Source of the DNA: a virus
Reading direction: 5' to 3' (one strand)
Length of the DNA: 41,132 bases
IMG/VR virus record: IMGVR_UViG_3300025849_000077
Coordinates: 1 to 41,132 of that record
Shown: one piece after another, positions 1 to 8,500 of the stretch
Position numbering within the stretch: position 1 is the first letter of the stretch
How the letters are laid out: every line of letters begins with the position of its first letter
The notes under the pieces: generated by a model
Database searches by the model: none
What the model saw: only the letters and a program-made list of their open reading frames with translations
What the model was told of the DNA's origin: nothing
Made by a program: the position numbers and the translations under genes

Positions 1-341
1 TATCCATTAGGATTGGTAGATTCAAAAGTACCACCATAACCAAACGGTAAATATTGAAGAGCATTAGAACCACCAAACCAACCACAGTTTAGTATCATTT
101 TTGAAGAGTTTTTATGATTAAGCTCTGTATTAGAAAACCTTCTAAGCTCATCAAGTTCTTGAGACATCTGTTCCATTTGATAAATAAGAGGAGCTAGAGT
201 TTCAAAAGCATCTTCATCTTCTAAGTATTCTTTATTAGTAAACTTAGACTGCATTCTATTTAACTTAGTAGAGTCTACTTTGTCAGAGTCGCTACCAGTA
301 GTAGAATATATCCTATTATGTTTTTTATTTGCTAATGCCAT
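1..341 (-). CDS. Unknown phage protein, partial (3' end beyond window)
   Basis: The frame starts with ATG at 341-339 and stays open to the window edge, giving about 113 residues of a longer protein. It begins MALANKKHNRIY and has an acidic, helix-prone stretch around residues 35-75 (LEDEDAFETLAP, QMEQMSQELDEL). A Gly/aromatic-rich segment follows (residues ~90-110, NCGWFGGSNALQYL), which could start a beta-rich domain. It begins 2 nt after the stop of the fibre gene upstream, so it belongs to the same unit. A tail-fibre accessory or second fibre is plausible from position and the GWFGGSN-type region, but I do not recognise the family. The leader has no Shine-Dalgarno sequence, like its neighbours. 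Confidence 0.75.
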   Translation of the reverse strand, partial: MALANKKHNRIYSTTGSDSDKVDSTKLNRMQSKFTNKEYLEDEDAFETLAPLIYQMEQMSQELDELRRFSNTELNHKNSSKMILNCGWFGGSNALQYLPFGYGGTFESTNPNG

Positions 342-343
342 AA

Positions 344-2530
344 TTATGTTGTTGTATCGTATTCTAAAACTACACTCATAGTAACTCCATAAAGAGCAGT
401 ACTATCTGTTCTTCTTATTGCTATAGTTTGGCCTTTAGTAAAAACCCAATCAGAAGCACAATCTCCAACCATAGAATTGTTGTAAGATGTTAAAACTAAA
501 TCTGTACCTACTTGGTCAGATAAAGGATCGTCATCTCCATTTACATACAACTCAAATGTAGATACCGCTGGAGTTCCAGTACCTTGATTCCAAGAGGTTA
601 TTCTAGTTACCTTACCACCAAAAGGAACTACAAACATTGTAGTGTATGATGCTGCACTTAAACTAGTGCTTTCACTTGTGGTTGCACCACTTATAGGAAC
701 GTAAATAGCAGAAGTAGAGCTACTCCAATAAGCAGCAGTCTTAACGTCTATAAAGTTTGTAACTCCAGTAAGATTACCTCCAGCAGCTATGTCTCCATCT
801 ACTGTTAAATCACCTTGCAAGTTTAAAGATGTTGTACCTGTACCAGGCTTAGATATTTCAAAAATATTATCACCGTTGGTAGCTGTTGGAGCGAGTTGTA
901 ATTTGGTTCCATCAAAATTAAAGTATACATCACCACTTGGCCCTCCTGATGGTGTACCAAAATTAACTCTAGTATTGTCATTAATTAGTAACCCATTACC
1001 ATATGCAGACCAAGCTATCTTTACGCCTGATGTACTTCCGTATAAGATTAAAGATTTACCATCACCGTCTGACCCCATACTTAGTGCTTCACCGAAAGTA
1101 ATAGCATTAGAAGAAAACACAGCTACATTTTCATTGTTAGCTTCAATAGTTACAGTATCACTTGAAAATTCTAATCCTGTGTTTGCATCACCTTCATGAC
1201 TAAACTGCGTAGCTGATTCTATTTTTGTAGCGGTTATGGTTCCATCTACATCTAAATCTCCAGTAATTTCAACGGTATCACCAATTTTTATATTACCTTC
1301 AGAATTTTCTATTTTCAAATCGCTACCATCAGCGTATATTTGTGAGTCAGAAGAGTAAGATACAACACCACTACCAAACACTATCTTTGTATTATCTTCT
1401 AAATGTAAGGATGCAAAGTCATGTTCCCACCACATATACTTGCTGGCATCATCGCTATAAAAATATGCATCGACACCATTGTCTGTGCCTGAGGCTCCTA
1501 CCCTAAGTTGATTATTTATATTTACAATGTTATCGGCAGTAGTACCAAATGTTATACAGGTAGAATCATTACTATTTTTAATATCATTTCCAGAAACTTT
1601 AAAATCACCTGTAATATCTAAATCACCAGTAATCTCTACAGTATCTCCTATTTGTATATTACCTGTATCATTATATATAACAAGGTTACTACCGTCGGCT
1701 TGTATTGATGAGTCAAAATCTGCAGCAGCCTGACCACTACCAAAAACAATTTTAGTTAAATCTCCAAACTTTAAAAAATCATAAGTAGAATCCCATAAAA
1801 CACTAGCTAAAGAAGTATCTCCGTAAAGTTTAAAGTCGTGACCTGCTTCGTTTGCCCCTATAGTAACGTTTCCGTCTATAGTAATGTTACCTGCCCCTTC
1901 TATTGCTGCAGCTACAGTTGTAGTTTGAGAAACGTTAGAGCTATTACCTAAAAATATATAACCATTATCTAAATTAGGTGTGTCGTTTGCTCTACCTATA
2001 GCTGAAACTAAAAGACCTTGGCATATAGTGCCATTTGTTTTTAATACTACACCTACATTTTGAACTTTAGAATCTTGTCCAGTTGGCTTTGATTGATTTA
2101 AACTACCATCATCTTGTACATATAGAATATCGCTGACAGACAAACCTGTAAAGCCGTGTATATTACCGTTGTAAACACCTTGAGTTATAGCGAAATTATC
2201 TTTAGTAGAAGTGGTATTCATTTCAACCTCAGCTATACCTATACAAGGCATTTTACTAGGGTCATCAGCGTCACAAATACCAACTAGTAATCTTTCGCTA
2301 CCACCAATCTCACCTTTACTATATAACGGGGATCCTAAAGGTATAGTAGCGCCTTCGTTATTTCTAACTTGCAACCTAGATCTTTCACTAGGATGAATAC
2401 TTTTAGTTAAAATGCCATCAGGCCCAACCATAACACTGTGCTCTTGAGTGACTTCTTCGATGTCTTCTAAGTAAACCTTATTCCTAAACCTACTTATAAA
2501 ACTCCATATGTGTTGTCCTATCCACTTCAT
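344..2530 (-). CDS. Tail fibre / receptor-binding protein with internal repeats
   Basis: A 728-aa protein, probably a trimeric tail fibre that contacts the host surface. Residues ~35-185 form a beta-rich N-terminal domain (GDxLYV- and VGVVL-type strands) of a kind seen at the head of marine phage fibres. A repeat-built shaft follows: copies at about 228-312, 350-430 and a more diverged one at 490-585, each with a TKIVFGSG-type strand, a (Q)ADGS(N/D)L turn, and in the first two an identical GDTVEITGDLD segment. Residues ~594-728 have no repeats and look like a terminal beta-sandwich knob (GGKVTRITSW, ELYVNGDDDPL). It lies 11 nt downstream of the 2475-aa gene. The fibre role rests on architecture and position; the receptor is unknown. 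Confidence 0.8.
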   Translation of the reverse strand: MKWIGQHIWSFISRFRNKVYLEDIEEVTQEHSVMVGPDGILTKSIHPSERSRLQVRNNEGATIPLGSPLYSKGEIGGSERLLVGICDADDPSKMPCIGIAEVEMNTTSTKDNFAITQGVYNGNIHGFTGLSVSDILYVQDDGSLNQSKPTGQDSKVQNVGVVLKTNGTICQGLLVSAIGRANDTPNLDNGYIFLGNSSNVSQTTTVAAAIEGAGNITIDGNVTIGANEAGHDFKLYGDTSLASVLWDSTYDFLKFGDLTKIVFGSGQAAADFDSSIQADGSNLVIYNDTGNIQIGDTVEITGDLDITGDFKVSGNDIKNSNDSTCITFGTTADNIVNINNQLRVGASGTDNGVDAYFYSDDASKYMWWEHDFASLHLEDNTKIVFGSGVVSYSSDSQIYADGSDLKIENSEGNIKIGDTVEITGDLDVDGTITATKIESATQFSHEGDANTGLEFSSDTVTIEANNENVAVFSSNAITFGEALSMGSDGDGKSLILYGSTSGVKIAWSAYGNGLLINDNTRVNFGTPSGGPSGDVYFNFDGTKLQLAPTATNGDNIFEISKPGTGTTSLNLQGDLTVDGDIAAGGNLTGVTNFIDVKTAAYWSSSTSAIYVPISGATTSESTSLSAASYTTMFVVPFGGKVTRITSWNQGTGTPAVSTFELYVNGDDDPLSDQVGTDLVLTSYNNSMVGDCASDWVFTKGQTIAIRRTDSTALYGVTMSVVLEYDTTT
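776..1849 (-). repeat. Fibre shaft repeats (three diverged copies of ~85-95 codons)
   Basis: Approximate copies are 1595-1849, 1241-1483 and 776-1063. The first two share the protein motifs TKIVFGSG and GDTVEITGDLD, and the matching DNA is still clearly alike (compare about 1627-1664 with 1260-1297). Differences fall mostly at third codon positions, so these are old duplications. The third copy keeps only the pattern (TRVNFG, FDGTKLQL, GDLTVDGDI). Such repeats usually set shaft length and are common sites of recombination between phages. Confidence 0.75.
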
Positions 2531-2541
2531 ATACTATATAA

Positions 2542-5500
2542 TTACTGGTGAGCGTAACATCTTTTATTCTTATTGGTAGTATAATTTTTACACCTTCTAC
2601 CGTCGGATTTCTTAGCTCTACACCTTACCTTTTTAATACCTTTAGCTTCATCTTCTTTAGCTTTCTGCTTTTTCTTTTCTTCTCTCTTCTTTTTAGCCTT
2701 ATCTTTACTCTCTTGCTTGCGCTCTTCCTTAACTTCTTTTTTAGCTTCTTCTAACTCTTGATCTTTAACACCAAGACTCCACTTATCCCAACCTAAGGCT
2801 AAGCCTACTCTCTGCCATAACTCATTGTTAGTATTAGCAGCTTCTTTTAAGTTGTTAGCCTTGTTAAGTAGTCGAGCGGCCGGAGCGTTCGTTGTAGCCT
2901 CTATTATGTTAGCAAACACATTCCACTTTGGGTTATTGATACCGTGGTCCATTTTCTTCATGACATCTTTGTTGTAGTCATAAGTCTTTATAGCACTCAT
3001 TATCTTCCTAACCTTAGTACCAATAGGTGGGGATAAGTTTATTATCTCTTGCGTTATTTTAGAAAGATCTTTTCTACCGTACGGCTTTTGTCTTTCTTCG
3101 TTCCACTTCATTAATGTATTCTTAATAGTAGCAACTGCAGCACCATAAACACCAGTACCTCTAAGTAGTGTATCCATCACACCGTTAGCTACTCTAAGTT
3201 CTTTCTTCTTCTTCTCCTCTGTAGCTTTCTCATCTTCTTCATCACTACCAAACAATGTAAACATTAAAGCTGTTTGAAGTGTACCGAATATAATGTTCTG
3301 AGCTACACCATAATAAATAACTCTAGACATGTTAGCTTTAAAATCACCTCTACCGTTTACAATATCTGATAAAGCTTTTTTAGTTAACCTAGTCATCTGC
3401 ATTGGAGTGTTAGCCCAAGCAAGTATAAGTCTACCTAGCGTACTGGATTGTTGTTGTGATATTAAATCAGGTCTAGAAGACTGTTGAGTTTCTTCAGCTA
3501 TTTCTTGGAAATCTAAGAACGCTTGATCTTCAGCATCTTTCTGCGACTTACCTTCTTTTAAATATTTACTAACTCTATTTCTATAGTAAGTAGAACCACC
3601 CATAGATATAGCAAAGCTATCAGCAACCTGTGTAGGTGTAAAACCTAACTGTAGTAAGTACGCTATAGCAGCTTGAGCTTTATTCTTACCTTGAGCAAAT
3701 GCTTCCGTAAGTTCCGATGCTGACACATCGATCTTCAACCCAGCACGCCTCTGCTTTAACATGTCTGAATTATAAATAGTAGCAAAATCTTTCCAGAACT
3801 GTTTTTGGTTAGCAAAAGCTTTAGCAGCTGCAAATATATTGTTATCCTCAAAGTTTAAAAAGTTAACTGTAGACAGTGTTTGAAGCACCGCCGACCTACT
3901 GTTAAAGAACATTACAGCTCCAACAGATCCGTTGATCCAGTTTAGAAAGTTGTTTACAGTTCTATCGTTACCAACAGGTCTATTAGTACCTGTCTCCATT
4001 CTAAATAAGATGGCTTCTAATGCATCCCTGTATTTAGAACCATATATAGACTCTATCTTATTTAAGTTCTCCTTAGAGAATACTAAATTCTTATTCTCGA
4101 TCCATTCAGCTAAGTATTCAGCTCTGTTAACTTTAGTTACCACGTCAACTAAGTCAGAAGCTATAGACTGAGTAACCCAATACTCTTTAGGTTTTATATA
4201 ACCATCTGGTCTTCTAGATATTCCACCTAATATAGAAGCGAACTGAGTTACACTTTCGCTACTATTGACGTAGTCAAGTAACATTTTTTTATTTTTATCA
4301 GATATTCCAGGTACTTCAAACCCAGCTTTATCCCACAAGAATACTCTTATAGCATTATCTACAGTGAACTCTGTGCCACCAACCTTATTGTTAAGTGACC
4401 GTACAACATCTGGGTAGGCTTTCTTTAGAGCGGTATACTCCTCAGTCATAGCTTGCTTTACAGAATCAAGCTGTCTTACACCCTTACTAAATGGTTTAAA
4501 CAAGTTTTCACCGAACCACTTAAGATCTGCATCACCTTGCTTACCTTTACCTAAGAACTTGTACATTAAACCTTTAAAGTCCTCTGCTGAAGGTGGTATA
4601 AAGAAAGCAAACTTACCTCGCTTAGCACCTCTAAGTGTGGCTTCAACAGCGTCGAATGTGGTATCAGCATCAACGCCTTTATTACGCTCTAGCATTTCGT
4701 TAAACTCTTGGCTAGCTGTTTTACTAAACTTAATTCTAGCCTGTACAACTTTTGATTTAATATCTAAAGCATCGAGTACTTGCTTAACAGCTCTAACGTT
4801 AGGTAAGGCGTCATCTACAAAGTACATATCATTATAACCTTCAGCGTACTTCTGTAGCATCCACTCACCTTTAGCTTCACCTTGACTTTTACCCAAACCA
4901 GTTATATTTTCTAAAGGTATATTAATGCCTTTACTCTTCAACCACCCATGTATAGGTTTAGCAGCTTCTTGCATACGAGCTGTAAGTACAAACACATTAT
5001 CAGGTCCGTACTTTTCAACTTGGTTTTTCATTTTCTGAAGTAGAGGTCCGTCAACCCCGCCCCTAACATTTACAAAGTCTGAAAAGTCAAACTCATAACC
5101 CGATGCCGCTAACTCTGGACCTTTTATAGGCCAATCACCACTACTTATAGTAATCTCTTCACCGGTAGAAGGATCTTTTGCTAATATAAAGTTTTCACCA
5201 TCTATAATTAAAGTTTCATCGAAGTCAAACGTTGACATACCCTTAGCTTCACCAGACTTACTATACTTAATATAGTTATTTAGTATCTTATTATTTAAAA
5301 GTCTAGTATCTAAACTTGACTTTGACATTTTAACAATAGATGGTCCACCACTTTTATTTATATTTAAAGATTGTCCTATGGTTTTACCATCTAACATTAT
5401 TATAGAATCAGGATCTATACCACCGTCAATCTCAGACACTATATCGTTAAAGTATCTTTGCCACCAACTATTGTGTAATACTGACCATCCTTCTGGCATA

Positions 5501-8500
5501 CGTCTTTGTAAACCCCCTTTAGTTAATTTTACATCACTGTACTTATCTAAAGCTATGAGTTTGTAATTTTCTATAACCAAGTCATAAGCCCCTTTAAAGT
5601 TGTAACCTGAAAGAGCTGCATCCATTAAGTAAATGTAAGCTGAGGTAGCTGGCATAGCATGTTCAAACTCATATCTTAATTTAGGATTTTTAGAATATCC
5701 AATAAATTGAGCGCCTAGTTTATGCCAATGACTAGTATCACTAGCGGTTATTTTTAAATAATTACCTATGACTATCGCGGCACTTTTATCTTTAGATATA
5801 GCATCATTTATTCTAGACCATAAAGCTCTATGAATTTTAGAAACTTTATCGTTAAACTTCTTTATATTACCATTAGCTATGTTTTCCTTTATAGTAGCCT
5901 CGTTTTTAAATAAAGTACTATAAGAAGATTTAGAAAAATCTTTAACACCATCTATTGGCTTACCAAAAGCTGAGTCTGGTAAGTTTCTTAAAGCTTTCAT
6001 TTGAGGTTCATAATAATCTTTATAAAGCTTTTTGTTTTTAGCACCTAAAACTTTAGAGCTAGGTGTAAACACTGTACCGTAATTACCTTTGCTATTAGGT
6101 TTCCCAAACCAAAAATCTCTAGGCATTAATGGTAGTAGGTTTTTTATAACCTCTTGAACGTAAATATTCACATCTCCTTCCGTAGACATTTTAAAAGTAG
6201 AATCTAAACTGAAGAAGTTTAAAAGCTTATCTACACCTTTAGTTTCTAACTCAAAAACCTCCCTTATATTGCTACCAATATTTTGTAAATCTAAAACACT
6301 TTGACTAAACTTAACGTTTGGGTCTCTGTTTATTTGTTTACCTATTACTGGTAGCTCATCTTTAACTTGTTGAAAACCTTGAAGCTCAAGAATCATCCTT
6401 CTTTTTTCCTGAACATCAGGCTGTTGCAATACTTCCGATGTAGCATCGAACGCAAGTTCAACACCCATCTCCATAGCTAACTTATCTTTACGGGTACCTA
6501 ATGTAGAACCACTGACCTTGTAACCAAGCACTGACTCCATGTCTTTACCTCTATAAAAAGCCATCATCTTCTCTACACCTGGAAAAGGTTTTTTAGTATG
6601 CAGTTGTGGACCAGATAGCCGATTAGTATCTTTAGGTAACTTACCTTCGCTAACTAGCTTATCGACCTCAACGGGTTTTGTTATACGTCTAGACTCCGTG
6701 AATATTCTTTGTTCAGGTTTCAAGTTACGTTCCATTTGAACTAAAGTCTCAACAGGTAAGGCTTTGAATATAGCTTTAGAGTGGTTACGTAAAAATAAGT
6801 CGTAGTCAGATCTACCACCCATTAAATCTTGTATAGGTTTTTTAAGTTCAGTTCTGAAAGCTTTTTCTAAAGCTGTTCTAAACTTCTTAGACTCTACTTC
6901 AGGTAATTTAGTACCGAAAGTTTTAACAACAGCATTCTTAACCGTGTTAATCATCTTATCATCTAATCTAATCTCACGACGTAATTTTGATCTCTCTTCA
7001 ACTTCTGTTTCAGATAGACCTATCTCGTCGATACGTTGCATTTCAGCGTCTGTATCAGCTTCTATTTGAATGACAGGAGCTCCTTCAGAAGTCGTAGCAT
7101 CTATATCTACAGCTCTACTTTCTTCCGTAGCTTTATATTCTCTGTTATATACGTTACCAGCTTTGTTAGCTATCTGTGAATTAACCCAACCAAATAAACT
7201 ATCGTTAGATTCAGGTTTGAAGTTGTTAACGTGTGAGGTAAGTTCTGCGTATACTTTTTGTATGAACTCTTGTGTATCAGAGTAGCTCATCGGTACTTTA
7301 AGCTTAGCCGCTATAAGACCATCAAACATCTTATTGTTTTGCATCTCGCTTAAAGCAAAAGCCGAGCCACCACTTTTCCAAGTTTCATTATCCCAACCCA
7401 TTGGAGCACCTAAGTCGTCTACTTCAGGTTGTACATCTTTAGACATCTTAGTTACCTGCTGTGGAGATATAGCTTTATCTAATTTAGAGCTTTCTAATTT
7501 AGTTTTTATAACTCTCCTCCTAGTTAACTCACCTAGTAACCCTTTCCTATTAACGTTTTTATTATATGTTTTAATAAAATCAAATACGTCTTTACCAGTA
7601 TTTAATTGCACACTTTTAAAACCCAAACCAACAAGCAAGTCTGTAAAAGATTTAGCTATTGAGCTAGACTTAGATTCATCACTTTTCACTAAACCTTTAT
7701 CTACTATATCCGAAAACATATTAAAGTACTCTTCCAAGTTACCTTCTTTGATATTACCGCTACTATCCATGTAGCCATTATCCTTCATCCGTTTTTCTAT
7801 CCTATCTATAGCGGATTGGTTATCAGTATCTATTAGATACTTTTTAAACGAATCAACCAGGGGACGCATAGAGGCATTGTCCGTTTTAAAATTCTTAGAC
7901 ATCATATAATGTAAAAGTTCATGCCCTAAAACGTTTGACTGTAGAGTCTGAGAAGCTACTCTTTCGTTTATGTATATAGTTTTAGTTTCACCATCCATGA
8001 AAACCCCATCCTTATCAGATGCGTCTACATTGGATTCTTTTAAAGCCTCTTTTACTTGCTCATCAGTACTTAAATATTTTATATTTAAATCTTTACCAAA
8101 CCCTCTAATACCTTTCCTAGAGTTTATTACTTCTCTAGCCTTTAATATCCTACCTATCGAGGCTTCAAGCTCAGCATTAACAAATCCATTAGTGTCTTCG
8201 TTTAGCTTTTTGTTTAAGTTTATAATTTCTTCTTTAGCTTCATCTCTAGACTCAATACTAGCTGATCCATCAAAAGCAATATCCATTTGCTTGTTTACTT
8301 GATCTATGGTTTCAGCGTAACTTTCTAACTCTGCTTGAGTCTTGTTGTCAAAAACGGAATTCAATAAATCATTCTGTCTTTGTATTTTTTTCTTTATAGT
8401 ATCAACTCTTCTTTGGTAAGCATCCTTAGTTCTATTATCAGCATTCTCTAGATTATTCTCTGCGTTTACTAAATCTTCATTTAATTTAGCTTGAGTTATT

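Noticed and set aside
789-1199. Long open frames on the plus strand (also at 7334-7774, 39149-39457, 39695-40036 and elsewhere)
   Set aside because: They lie wholly inside strong minus-strand genes, have low-complexity Ser/Leu-rich translations and no supporting leaders or family patterns; they are frame shadows.
344-2530. Diversity-generating retroelement acting on the fibre or LamG gene
   Set aside because: No reverse transcriptase gene and no template/variable repeat pair with adenine-only changes could be found in the window.
4735-5244. DFDET region as a polymerase active site (virion RNA polymerase of crAss-like type)
   Set aside because: The LTAR and VDD motifs downstream at proper spacing fit a HAD hydrolase, and no DxDGD-like polymerase signature is seen elsewhere in the chain.
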